A DNA stretch of 64,000 nt from positions 1 to 64,000 of the forward strand of contig JAJDZD010000055.1 in NCBI GenBank assembly GCA_022824865.1, written 5' to 3'. Source of the DNA: Chloroflexota bacterium. GTDB lineage: Bacteria; Chloroflexota; UBA11872. Numbering within the stretch: position 1 is the first letter of the stretch; every line of letters begins with the position of its first letter. The translations under genes were made by a program, and so were the position numbers. Positions 16,857 through 25,588 of this stretch are shown here, piece by piece. The notes beneath the pieces are model-generated. The model saw nothing but the letters and a program-made list of their open reading frames with translations, had not been told where the DNA came from and did no database searches.

Positions 16857-18539
16857 ATGATTACTCGAAGACAGTTGCTTCGAAGGGGCGGAACCGCCGC
16901 CCTGGGGATTTCCGGCGCGGTAGCGCTGGCTGCCTGCGGCGAGACGCAGGTTGTGACCAAGGAAGTCCCGGTCGACAGGGTCGTGGTCAAAGAGGTTGAG
17001 GTCGAGAAGATCGTCACTCAACAGGTCGAGAAGGTCGTAACGCAGGAAGTCGAAAAGATCGTCCGCGAGGAAGTCCCGGTCGAGAAGGTCGTTGAGGTTC
17101 AGAAGGTCGTCGAAGTTCCGGTCGAAAAGGTCGTCGAAGTCGAGAAGGTCGTGACCAAGGAAGTCCAGAAGGTCGTCGAGAAGGTCGTCCAGGTCGAGAA
17201 GATGGCCGAGCGCCCGAGCGCGGTCATCCGGTTGGCCAACGACCACTCGTCCGGCGCACGCGGCGCGGCGATGAACTGGGCGCTGGAGAAGTTCCACCAG
17301 CAGTTCCCGCACATTGTCATCAAGTTCGAGCCGCAGGACCACCTGTACGTGGACTCGTTCTCGATCCACATTGCGGCTGGCACGCAGGCCGAACTGGCGC
17401 TGCTGGACGGCGGGTTCTTCAACACCTGGGTGCATCGGGGCGGCTTTGCGCGCATTGACGGCGCGCTGAGCAAGCACCCGGACTGGGATCCGACCAAGTG
17501 GTACGCGCCGCCGGACGAGATGACCGTTGGTCAGTTTGATGACGACCGTGCTTCCCGCCCGGCCCCGCACACCACGGGATACGGCGGGGTCGCCCAGTTT
17601 GGAATGCCCTACCAGGGCAACATCAACGGGAAGATCTACAACTTCACGCTGCTGGAAGAGCGCGGGATTCCAATGCCGGTCGAGGGCTCCTACCACCTGG
17701 AGCGTGAGGCCGCGGATCTGTTCGCGCAGGCGTCCGACCCGGAAGCCGGAACGTACGGCGTACGTATGTCGTCCAACGCCTGGATCGTCTGGGGCAGCTG
17801 GGCGCGCGCCCTGCAGGGCACCGGGAATCACATGTACCGCGCGCCGGACCAGTTGCACTGGGACATCTTCAACGACGGCGGTGACCGCGGCTTTGCCTTC
17901 GCGGTCAACACCGTGTTGGGTGGCACAGCTCCGCCATTCGACCAGGTCCAGCAAGTCGCTGGAGAGTTTGGGGACCCGTTCTCGGCCGGCAAGATGGCCA
18001 CCTACTGGACCGGCGGTGGCGTCGGCTCGACCATCCCGCGCATCAAGGATCGCTTCTCCTGGGGTCTTGGACCCATTGAGGAAGGCGACCGTGGCGGTGC
18101 GCCGCATCACTTCACCAACCAGGGCCAGTACTGCACGGCCACGGCCGAACGGAACGGCTTGGTGGAAGAGTGCACGGAAACCTTGCTGTACTTCGCGGGT
18201 CCGGAGGTCCAGGGCCGTATCGCGATCGACCGCGGCTCGCTGCCCATGCTCAAGACAGTGATCACGTCCGACGAGTTCAAGGCCGGGCCGCCCGAGAACC
18301 ACGGGTACTACAAGACCTGGATGGACAAGACGGACCACCACCACTGGCAGAACGGCCACCCCAACTGGTGGGAGTGGTATGAGTCCTTCCGCGCCGCAAC
18401 CCCGCCCTTCATCGGCGACATGTCGATCGAAGAGGGGATGCAGCACATCATCGACACCTCCGACCGTGTTCTCGAAAACACCAAGGAGGAGTACGACGAG
18501 TGGAAGGCCTGGATCGACGCTCTGCCGCCTTCGTCCTAA
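16857..18539 (+). CDS. ABC solute-binding lipoprotein with Glu/Val repeat linker, copy 1
   Basis: 560 residues. Twin-arginine signal (TRRQLLRRGG), hydrophobic segment and lipobox LAAC with Cys27 predict Tat export and lipid anchoring. Residues about 32-120 are a highly repetitive Glu/Val/Lys linker built of EVPVEKVV/EVEKVV units. The rest matches family-1 extracellular sugar-binding proteins: ALEKFHQQFPHIVIKFE, GMPYQGNINGKIYNFTLLEERGIPMP, and a Trp/His-rich C-terminus (HHWQNGHPNWWEWYESF) likely to stack on sugars. No permease or ATPase genes are next to it, so it would have to work with a transporter encoded elsewhere. Paralogue at 18965. Confidence 0.85.
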   Translation: MITRRQLLRRGGTAALGISGAVALAACGETQVVTKEVPVDRVVVKEVEVEKIVTQQVEKVVTQEVEKIVREEVPVEKVVEVQKVVEVPVEKVVEVEKVVTKEVQKVVEKVVQVEKMAERPSAVIRLANDHSSGARGAAMNWALEKFHQQFPHIVIKFEPQDHLYVDSFSIHIAAGTQAELALLDGGFFNTWVHRGGFARIDGALSKHPDWDPTKWYAPPDEMTVGQFDDDRASRPAPHTTGYGGVAQFGMPYQGNINGKIYNFTLLEERGIPMPVEGSYHLEREAADLFAQASDPEAGTYGVRMSSNAWIVWGSWARALQGTGNHMYRAPDQLHWDIFNDGGDRGFAFAVNTVLGGTAPPFDQVQQVAGEFGDPFSAGKMATYWTGGGVGSTIPRIKDRFSWGLGPIEEGDRGGAPHHFTNQGQYCTATAERNGLVEECTETLLYFAGPEVQGRIAIDRGSLPMLKTVITSDEFKAGPPENHGYYKTWMDKTDHHHWQNGHPNWWEWYESFRAATPPFIGDMSIEEGMQHIIDTSDRVLENTKEEYDEWKAWIDALPPSS

Positions 18540-18549
18540 GCATCAGACG

Positions 18550-18604
18550 CTCGTCCGATTTAGCGGACGAGAGACCGTCGGCCCGGCACACGCCGGGCCG
18601 ACGG
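18550..18604 (+). terminator. Double hairpin after solute-binding gene
   Basis: First hairpin: 8-bp stem 18550-18557 / 18564-18571 (CTCGTCCG with CGGACGAG). Second: a perfect 13-bp stem, 18575-18587 / 18592-18604, 4-nt loop, GC-rich. They begin 10 nt after the stop codon of the solute-binding gene. No U-tract follows, but the position and stability support transcript termination or 3'-end protection. Confidence 0.7.
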
Positions 18605-18964
18605 CTCGTTAACGGCTTGATTCACTGGCGACGCCGCCGGGTCAAGCCAGCCGCGGCGACAGACTCCGAGGTGTTTGTATGTCTCGCTGCGGCTTGACCT
18701 GCCGGTGCCCGGTGCCGGGGCACAGGTGATTGGGTCCTGGCCGCCTCCCAAAGGCCGGCACTGACTGCGCTCGGCACGATCTTCGAAATTGCGTCAATCT
18801 GAAACTGAGACTCCTCCTGACCAGAAGACATTGGCCAACGTCAGGCACGTCGGCGCCAAATCCTTGACCGCAAGTCTTCGCTGGTTAGTCTGCGTACGTG
18901 GGTGCGATTGAAGACGCAAGCGCCGTGTCGCGCGTCTTTACTGACTTTGTGGTGGGCTGGGCCA
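18605..18964. other. Intergenic between solute-binding paralogues
   Basis: No gene supported. Short frames here are in overlapping registers without recognisable motifs. The stretch should hold the promoter for the second solute-binding gene; I see no convincing -35/-10 pair. Confidence 0.5.
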
Positions 18965-20644
18965 ATGAGAGTTGCAGGCGGAGCGCGAACGGCGGGAGCA
19001 ATTACCCGCCGACAGCTGCTTCGCATGGGCGCCGCCGTGCTGAGTATCCCCGGCACCGTTGCGCTGGCAGCTTGCGGTGACAAGCAAGTAGTCACCCGGG
19101 AAGTGCCGGTCGAGAGGGTCGTCGTCAAAGAGGTAGAGGTCGACAGGGTGGTGACACGGCGAGTCGAGAAGGTGGTGACTCACGAGGTCGAGAAAATCCT
19201 CAGGCACGAAGTCGCGGTGGAGAAGGTCGTCGAAAACGTCGTGACGAAGGAAGTCGAGACGACTGTTGAGGACGATGCGATGCCGCAACGCCCTCCTGCG
19301 GTGCTCCGACTAGCCAACGACCACACGTCTGGCGCTCGCGGCGCCACCATGATCTGGGCCCTGAAGACATTTCATCAACAGTTCCCCCACATCGCCATCA
19401 AGTTCGAGCCGCCGAATTACCTGTACGCGGAGACGTTCTCCACTCTCATCGAGGCAGGGGACCAGCCCGAACTGGCGCTGCTGGACGGCGGATTCCTGAA
19501 CACGTGGGTTCATCGCGGCGGCTTTGCCCGCATTGACGGCGCACTGAACAAGCATCCCGACTGGGAACCCACCAAGTGGTACGCGCCGCCAGATGAAATG
19601 TCCGTTGGCCAGTTCGACGATGATCGCGCCGCCCGCCCGGCGCCGCACAGCAGGGGCTACGAGGGCGTCATGTTCGGGTTGCCTTACCAGGGCAACATCA
19701 ATGGGGCCGTCTACAACTTTACGTTGCTAGAGGACAAAGGCGTTCCCATGCCAGTGGCCGGGAGCTTTCACCTGGAGCGCGAAGCGCAGGACATGTTCGC
19801 GCAGACCACCGATCCCGAAACCGGCACGTACGGTCTGCGGATGCATCCAAATGCCTGGCTCATCTGGGGGAGTTGGGCGCGCGCGATGCAGGACACCGGC
19901 AATCACATGTACCGCGCCCCAGACCAACTGCACTGGGACATCTTCAACGATGGGGGCGACCGCGGCTTTGAGTTGGCCGTGGACACGATTCGCAGTGGCG
20001 TAGCCATGCCTCTGGACCAGATAGCCTCGGTGGCCGGTGATGCCGGGAGCCCGTTTGCGGCTGGAAAGCAGGCGCGGCATTGGACGGCCGGGGGCCTTGG
20101 AAACTCTATCCGGCATATCGAGGACCAATTCGCGTGGGGCCTCGGTCCGGTTGAAGAAGGCGACCGCGGTCCGTTTCCTCACCACTTCACGAACCAGGGC
20201 CACTACTGCACCGCTGCGGCCGAGCGAAACGGTCTGGTGGAGGAGTGCACCGAGACCCTGCTGTTCTTTGCCGGTCCCAAGGTCCAGGGCCGCATCGCGA
20301 TCGACCGCGGCTCGCTGCCTATGCTGAAGTCGGTGATCCATACCGACGCGTTCAAGGCCGGGCCGCCCGAAAACCACGGGTACTACAAGACCTGGATGGA
20401 CAAGACGGACCACCACCACTGGCAGACCGGTCACCCCAACTGGTGGGAGTGGTACGAGTCCTTCCGTGCGGCTGCCCCTCTCTTCAGCGGCGAAATGTCG
20501 ATCGAAGCCGGCATGAAGCGCATCATCGACACGTCCGACCGTGTCCTCGCCGACAGCAGGCGGGCGTACGACTCCTGGAAATCCTGGATCGAGGCCCTGC
20601 CGCCTCCGTCCTACCCGCTGGACGCTCGTCCGCCACGCGGCTGA
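18965..20644 (+). CDS. ABC solute-binding lipoprotein with Glu/Val repeat linker, copy 2
   Basis: 559 residues, close paralogue of the protein at 16857. The ATG at 18965 gives a 12-residue extension before TRRQLLRMG (Tat motif), then lipobox LAAC with Cys37. A Glu/Val repeat linker follows to about residue 115, shorter and more diverged than in copy 1. The binding domain is nearly collinear with copy 1 (LANDHTSGARGATMIWALK, GLPYQGNINGAVYNFTLL, HHWQTGHPNWWEWYESF). The upstream in-frame ATG at 18902 would lengthen the n-region without reason. Orphan: no transporter genes adjacent. Substrate probably a carbohydrate by family. Confidence 0.84.
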   Translation: MRVAGGARTAGAITRRQLLRMGAAVLSIPGTVALAACGDKQVVTREVPVERVVVKEVEVDRVVTRRVEKVVTHEVEKILRHEVAVEKVVENVVTKEVETTVEDDAMPQRPPAVLRLANDHTSGARGATMIWALKTFHQQFPHIAIKFEPPNYLYAETFSTLIEAGDQPELALLDGGFLNTWVHRGGFARIDGALNKHPDWEPTKWYAPPDEMSVGQFDDDRAARPAPHSRGYEGVMFGLPYQGNINGAVYNFTLLEDKGVPMPVAGSFHLEREAQDMFAQTTDPETGTYGLRMHPNAWLIWGSWARAMQDTGNHMYRAPDQLHWDIFNDGGDRGFELAVDTIRSGVAMPLDQIASVAGDAGSPFAAGKQARHWTAGGLGNSIRHIEDQFAWGLGPVEEGDRGPFPHHFTNQGHYCTAAAERNGLVEECTETLLFFAGPKVQGRIAIDRGSLPMLKSVIHTDAFKAGPPENHGYYKTWMDKTDHHHWQTGHPNWWEWYESFRAAAPLFSGEMSIEAGMKRIIDTSDRVLADSRRAYDSWKSWIEALPPPSYPLDARPPRG

Positions 20645-20653
20645 AGACCCGTC

Positions 20654-20673
20654 GGCGCGGCGTACGCCGCGCC
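20654..20673 (+). terminator. 20-nt perfect palindrome after solute-binding copy 2
   Basis: GGCGCGGCGT pairs perfectly with ACGCCGCGCC starting 10 nt past the stop codon, flanked by partly complementary agaccc / ggtcgtct arms. Same position as the hairpins after copy 1, so a terminator or 3'-end stabiliser is likely. No T-run. Confidence 0.6.
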
Positions 20674-21090
20674 AACAGGTCGTCTTAGGCGTAGGGCCTG
20701 GTCCAGCGGTTCGGCTGGATGCGGCGAGGCTGTCCAGGGCTTTGCAAGCTAGTGGCAACCAAGCGGCTGGAGCTATCAGTCCGGTATGGATAGCTTGTGA
20801 TAGTTCCCTGCGATGGCTGGCGCGAAGCGCGGACGGTCACGTAGACGTCTGAAATCCCTAGAGGTTCTCTGTGCGCGGTCAACCGATTCAGACCCGGCGG
20901 AATGCGCACAGTCCCGTGCGTCCTACGAGGTGCGACGAGCCCGTGGAGTTCGCGGGGAACTCCGAAATGTCGCTTTCTGTCAGAGGCAGCTAGACGTGCG
21001 GGACTTCATACCGGTCACCAGCCGCGAGCTTGATCACGCCCGGGACCCGGCCGACATCATGGCGCTGTACGCGCTGTACCAGACGCGCTG
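20674..21090. other. Intergenic upstream of propeller/LRR gene
   Basis: About 415 nt with no supported gene. A 92-residue frame (20813-21091) has basic, low-information sequence and no family features; it ends one base into the next gene and is not called. Confidence 0.45.
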
Positions 21091-23085
21091 ATGGGGGCGA
21101 GGATGTTGGGTCGATTGCGCGGGCGGCTCGGTCGTGCCCTGGTGGCAGTGCTGGTCGTGGTCGTGGCTGTAGCGCCAATCGGCATCTGGCGCGTGACGGA
21201 TCGGATTTCGAGGTCCCCCCAGATCGTCGCCATTGTGGTGAAGGAAATGGACGTCTACAGCCACGGCCCAGTGACCCGTTTTCCCGTCCCTAGCCAATGC
21301 GGGCCACATCGGGACCCTTGGTGGCCAGGGTTTGACTATGACGTTGCAGCATGGAGCCCGGACGGCTCGGAGGTGTACTTCACGGATCAGGGGGATCTGC
21401 GGGGCATCACAGCGGACGGCTCTCGGCTCAGGCTGACGGCGAAGGACATACTGCGAACGTCCTTCGCCGTGGCCCCGGATGGGGTCCACCTTGTGTACGC
21501 GGGCTGCCGACCGGAGACGGTCACCGGACCTGATGGCGCACCGCGAGTCCTGACCGACCAAACAGGCCTCGAGCTGTTCCGAGTGAGGCGTGGCGGCGGA
21601 AGCGTCGAGCAGCTCACGGCGAACGTGGGCGCTGATTTCTATCCGGCCTGGTCGCCGGATGGGCAGCGCATTGCGTTCCTCGTCGACGCCGACACCAGAA
21701 GCCTTGGTATGGGGCTGAACACCATGGCGGCCGACGGCACGGACGTCCAGGGCCTGCTGGACGAAGAATTCGCAGTGCTGCCCGAGTCGCCGCAATGGTC
21801 ACCGGACGGCCGCCACTTGGCCGTCGTCCGTTTTCTTGCCTATAGAACAGCAGGCACTGGATCTTTTAGGAAGTTCGACCAGATTGTCCGCGAGCTCTAT
21901 ATCCTCGGCGCTGACGGTGCCAAGCGGTGGCGCCTGGCGACCGATGTGGTGAGCGGGCCCTCCTGGTCGCCGGACGGCCAGCGGGTGGCCTACGCCCGAG
22001 CCAACGCCGACGGGGTGGGGCTGTACACCGTACGGATTGACGGCAAGGACGAGACGCTGGTCAGCGACATCCCGCGGTGGACGGCGCCTCAAGGATCCGC
22101 GGTCCCGGCGGAGGATGATCCGACTGAGGCCTGGATTGACACCGTGGTCTGGTCGCCGGACGGGACCCGAATTCTCGTCAAGTCCAGCTCCGATTACCCG
22201 GCGTTTGTCGTCAGCCTGGAGACCGGCCAAACAACAGGGATCGGGTTTGCCGATCCACTGTCGTCAGATGGACTGACGGAAGCCGTGCGGGCGGTCGCCT
22301 GGTCGCCGGACGGCGCGCGGATTGCCCTGCTCGCCCGCGGGAGATTTGTTGAGGGGCCCGGCGTCGTGGCGACGGTGGCGGCCGATGGCACGGAGTTGCG
22401 CGTGCTGGCCCAGCGGGAAAACCCGGTCTATTCGGACGCGGGGCTCTTGCCGCAGCGAGCGCGTTACGTGCCGGGCCCGGCGGACACGGTGGCCTGTCGG
22501 ACCGGGGGTGCAGTGCCGGACCCGGACGTGAATAAAGGGTTGGTGGAGGAATGCGTGGACCTGATCCGCGTGCAGAAGAGCCTGGTCGGCGGCGAGGCGC
22601 TGAACTGGCGTCCGGATCGCCCGATGGCCGAGTGGGAGGGCGTGGTCCTGGGTGGGGAGCCACCCTACGTTGGCGTTCGCGAGTTGGACCTCGGCGGTCG
22701 GGGTCTGCGCGGGGCAGTGCACGAGGCGATTCCGTGGAGAACATCCCTGCGTGTGCTGGTACTGCGGGACAACAGTCTTGATGGCCGGATCCCAGACGAA
22801 TTGTTGGGTCAGTGGGATCTCGAAATCCTTGACCTCAGCAACAACCAGTTGACCGGACCCATCCCGTCCACAATGAGCCAAATGGACCAGTTGCGAGTCG
22901 TGGACCTTTCGTCCAACCAGCTCAGCGGCGACATCCTGGACCGGCTGGTCGACTTGCCCAACCTGGAGGAGATCGCGCTGGCGGGCAATCAGTTCACCGG
23001 CTGCGTGCCGGCCGGGCTCCCGCTGCGTGATCGCGACGAGTTGGACCTTCCGACCTGCGAGCCGGTGACCGCGGGATCTGGGTAA
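21091..23085 (+). CDS. Membrane-anchored TolB-like propeller protein with C-terminal leucine-rich repeats
   Basis: 664 residues. Residues about 14-32 are a hydrophobic signal anchor. Seven WD40-like/TolB (PD40) units follow, each around W-S-P-D-G (AWSPDGSEVYF, AWSPDGQRIAF, QWSPDGRHLAV, SWSPDGQRVAY, VWSPDGTRILV and so on), predicting a beta propeller. From about residue 535 there are five 24-residue leucine-rich repeats of the plant-like type (LEILDLSNNQLTGPIPSTM, LRVVDLSSNQLSGDI). Both parts are protein- or glycan-binding folds, so a surface adhesion or sensing role is likely. ATGs at 21091 and 21103 are both usable. The domain combination is unusual. Confidence 0.83.
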   Translation: MGARMLGRLRGRLGRALVAVLVVVVAVAPIGIWRVTDRISRSPQIVAIVVKEMDVYSHGPVTRFPVPSQCGPHRDPWWPGFDYDVAAWSPDGSEVYFTDQGDLRGITADGSRLRLTAKDILRTSFAVAPDGVHLVYAGCRPETVTGPDGAPRVLTDQTGLELFRVRRGGGSVEQLTANVGADFYPAWSPDGQRIAFLVDADTRSLGMGLNTMAADGTDVQGLLDEEFAVLPESPQWSPDGRHLAVVRFLAYRTAGTGSFRKFDQIVRELYILGADGAKRWRLATDVVSGPSWSPDGQRVAYARANADGVGLYTVRIDGKDETLVSDIPRWTAPQGSAVPAEDDPTEAWIDTVVWSPDGTRILVKSSSDYPAFVVSLETGQTTGIGFADPLSSDGLTEAVRAVAWSPDGARIALLARGRFVEGPGVVATVAADGTELRVLAQRENPVYSDAGLLPQRARYVPGPADTVACRTGGAVPDPDVNKGLVEECVDLIRVQKSLVGGEALNWRPDRPMAEWEGVVLGGEPPYVGVRELDLGGRGLRGAVHEAIPWRTSLRVLVLRDNSLDGRIPDELLGQWDLEILDLSNNQLTGPIPSTMSQMDQLRVVDLSSNQLSGDILDRLVDLPNLEEIALAGNQFTGCVPAGLPLRDRDELDLPTCEPVTAGSG

Positions 23086-23165
23086 CCTCACACCAAGCAG
23101 GCCGCCTGAGCCTTTGGGGCTCGGCTGGAGGACCGCGGATTGCGGCCTTGAGGGAGCAGACCGGC

Positions 23166-24263
23166 ATGAGTTTCAAAGTCGGGATCATCGGGCATACGGG
23201 GCATGGCAACTACGGGCACTATCTCGACATGGCCTTCGTTGGGGTGGAGGGCGCCGAGATCGCCGCGCTGGCCGATCCGGACGACGACGGGCGGGCCGAG
23301 GCGGCTGCAAAAACCGGTGCGCGCACGGCCTACGCGGACTACCGCGAGATGCTGGAGGTCGAGAAGCCCGACATTGCGGTGGTGGCCTCGCGGGAGGTCG
23401 GCGATCACCGCGACCTGGTCGTCGACGCCGCCCGGGCGGGCGCGAACGTCTACCTGGAGAAGCCGGTGGCCACCGCGCCCGAGGACGTGGACGCCATGCA
23501 GGCGGCCTGCGATGAGTCGTCCGTCATCTGCGTGGTCGCGCATCCCTGGCGTGGGCATCCGCCGATCCAGCATGTGGCGATTCCCCTGGTCAAGTCAGGT
23601 CGAATCGGCGAGCCGCGACTGGTGCGCGTGTTCGGCAAGGACGGCGAGCGCGGCGGCGACGAGATGTTCCTGGACCTGTATCCGCACTTCTTCGACTTTC
23701 TCTGGCAGCTCTTCGGCGCTCCGCTGTGGTGCAGCGCCCACCTGACCCAGGACGGCCGCACCTGCGAGCAGTCCGACCTCAGGCCCGGCTGGGAAGGCAT
23801 GGGCCTGGTGGCCGGCAACGGTCTCAAGGCCTATTACTGCTTCGAGGGCGGCGTCGCGGCTGACTTCGAGTCCTACCAGGGCGACGGGGCCTCGGACCCG
23901 TACCGCGTCGACATCTACGGCACCGAGGGCACGATCTCCTTACCGGGGCCGATGGGACGCGGCCCGGACATATATCTGCATCCGAGGGCCAACCCGGAAC
24001 TGATCGACGACGACGGCTGGGAGGTCGTCCCCGCCGAGCCGCCGCCGGACCGCCACAAGTGGCTGCGGTCGCACCGGCGCATGGCTCGCTCGATGATGGA
24101 CATGCTGGAAGGCAAGCAGCCGGAGTGGGACCTGGTGCAGTTGCCCAACGCCAGGCTCTACCTGGAGATGGCCATGCTGGCCCACGCCTCGCACATGCAG
24201 GGCGCGCGGGTGGGCTTGCCGCTGCCCGACGGCAAGAATCCGTTCGATCACTGGACGGCGTGA
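23166..24263 (+). CDS. Gfo/Idh/MocA-family oxidoreductase
   Basis: 365 residues. NAD(P)-dependent sugar or cyclitol dehydrogenase family. N-terminal Rossmann part: FKVGIIGHTGHGNYGHYLDMAF and the conserved cofactor/active-site lysine in NVYLEKPVA. C-terminal alpha/beta domain contains DLYPHFFDFLWQLFG with the typical Asp/His pair. The ATG at 23166 has GGGAG 9 nt upstream and starts the protein right before the Rossmann fold; an in-frame codon at 23148 is less likely. The next gene is another member, 112 nt on. Confidence 0.9.
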   Translation: MSFKVGIIGHTGHGNYGHYLDMAFVGVEGAEIAALADPDDDGRAEAAAKTGARTAYADYREMLEVEKPDIAVVASREVGDHRDLVVDAARAGANVYLEKPVATAPEDVDAMQAACDESSVICVVAHPWRGHPPIQHVAIPLVKSGRIGEPRLVRVFGKDGERGGDEMFLDLYPHFFDFLWQLFGAPLWCSAHLTQDGRTCEQSDLRPGWEGMGLVAGNGLKAYYCFEGGVAADFESYQGDGASDPYRVDIYGTEGTISLPGPMGRGPDIYLHPRANPELIDDDGWEVVPAEPPPDRHKWLRSHRRMARSMMDMLEGKQPEWDLVQLPNARLYLEMAMLAHASHMQGARVGLPLPDGKNPFDHWTA

Positions 24264-24375
24264 GCAGCGAATCGGGGACGGCATCGCGCCTGCGTCTGCG
24301 ATGATGCCGTTCGAACCGGTCGGCGGCCCGCGCGGCACCCGCCTGGCGCGCTGATCTCTCGCAGGGAGTTGAGAA

Positions 24376-25512
24376 ATGTCAGCCAGCGATCTCCCGGCCT
24401 TTCGCATCGGGGTGGTTGGATGCGGCGGGATCAGTTCCCGCCACGGTCGCGCCGGCCTGGAGTCCGAGAAGCTCCAGCTCGTCGCCTGCTGCGACATCCG
24501 CGAGTCGGTGGCCCGCGAATGGGCCGAGACCTACGACTGCGAGGCCTGGTACACCGACTACGAACAGATGATCCGCGACCAGGACCTGGACGGCGTGGTG
24601 CTGGCCACCTGGCCCAACCAGCACCGGGAACAGGTGGAGCGTTGCCTCAACGCCGGCGCCCGCAACATCCTCAGTGAAAAGTCACTGACCGCAGACGGGC
24701 AGGAAGCGCTGGAACTGGCGCAACTGGTCGAGTCGGCCGGCGCCTACCTGATGGAAGGCTTCATGTACCGCCACCACCCGTTCGTGGCCGAGTTGGAGCG
24801 CCAGGTGGCCGCAGGAACTATCGGCCAGATCGATTCCGTCAGTTCCAAGTTCAGCACCTTGGATTACGAAGAGGAGAGCCCCGACGATCCGAACCGGAAC
24901 TGGCGGCGCGACCCCGAGCGCCTGGGCGGCTCGCCCTGGGACATCACCTGCTACGCCATCAACGCGGTCAACCACTTTGCGTCGATGGGGGCGGGCGGAC
25001 GCGGCACCGGCCAGGGGTCCAACCCCGATGGAACGCTGGGTTCCGACGCGAAAAGCCTTGTCGCCGCCCGGCCGACCCGCGTGTGGTCGGTCGGGAGCAT
25101 GAGCGAGGTCTACGGCACCCTGAACCGCCAGTTCGGCCTGATCGAATACGACAGTGGCTGCGTGGGCTACGTGGAAGGCAGCCGCCAGGCGCATATCAGC
25201 GAAGAGCTGCACATTGCCGGCAGGGAAGGTCGCCTCTGCATCCGCCGAGCGTGGCGGCCCCACGCCGAACCGGTCATCGAGCACCAGTACGGCAACGGCG
25301 AGTGGCGGGAAATCCCGGTTTCGGGCGCCGAGATGTACCGGCTGCAGATGGAGAACTTCGCCGACGTGGCGCAAGGCGTCGCCGAGCCGGTGATGCCGCT
25401 GATCCAGACGGTGGTAAACATGTACACCATTGAGGCGACCGTCACCAGCCAGATTGAAGACCGCCTCGTGGACCTGGAACTCCCGGCCAGCCTCTTCGAC
25501 GACGAGGCCTAG
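24376..25512 (+). CDS. Gfo/Idh/MocA-family oxidoreductase
   Basis: 378 residues. Rossmann signature FRIGVVGCGGISSRHGRAGLES, conserved lysine in ARNILSEKSLTA, and the EGFMYRHHPFV region with an Asp/His-containing second domain (WDITCYAINAVNHFAS). Good Shine-Dalgarno (caGGGAGttgagaa-ATG). Diverged from the preceding gene, so probably a different substrate in the same sugar or cyclitol pathway rather than a recent duplicate. Confidence 0.9.
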   Translation: MSASDLPAFRIGVVGCGGISSRHGRAGLESEKLQLVACCDIRESVAREWAETYDCEAWYTDYEQMIRDQDLDGVVLATWPNQHREQVERCLNAGARNILSEKSLTADGQEALELAQLVESAGAYLMEGFMYRHHPFVAELERQVAAGTIGQIDSVSSKFSTLDYEEESPDDPNRNWRRDPERLGGSPWDITCYAINAVNHFASMGAGGRGTGQGSNPDGTLGSDAKSLVAARPTRVWSVGSMSEVYGTLNRQFGLIEYDSGCVGYVEGSRQAHISEELHIAGREGRLCIRRAWRPHAEPVIEHQYGNGEWREIPVSGAEMYRLQMENFADVAQGVAEPVMPLIQTVVNMYTIEATVTSQIEDRLVDLELPASLFDDEA

Positions 25513-25588
25513 CCGATCCACCGAGCGAGGCTCGAATGGTCTCGGCGATTGGCCGCCGCTGGCGCCTGGGTGCCAATATGACGCGCCG

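Noticed and set aside
17000-17220. Dense gtcgagaaggtcgt repeats
   Set aside because: Explained by the Glu/Val/Lys linker of the solute-binding lipoprotein, not by a non-coding repeat.
20813-21091. 92-residue forward frame before the propeller gene
   Set aside because: Basic and motif-free, with no recognisable family or ribosome site.
23450-24497. Long reverse frames opposite the Gfo/Idh/MocA genes
   Set aside because: Antisense artefacts of high GC; they lack motifs and start sites.
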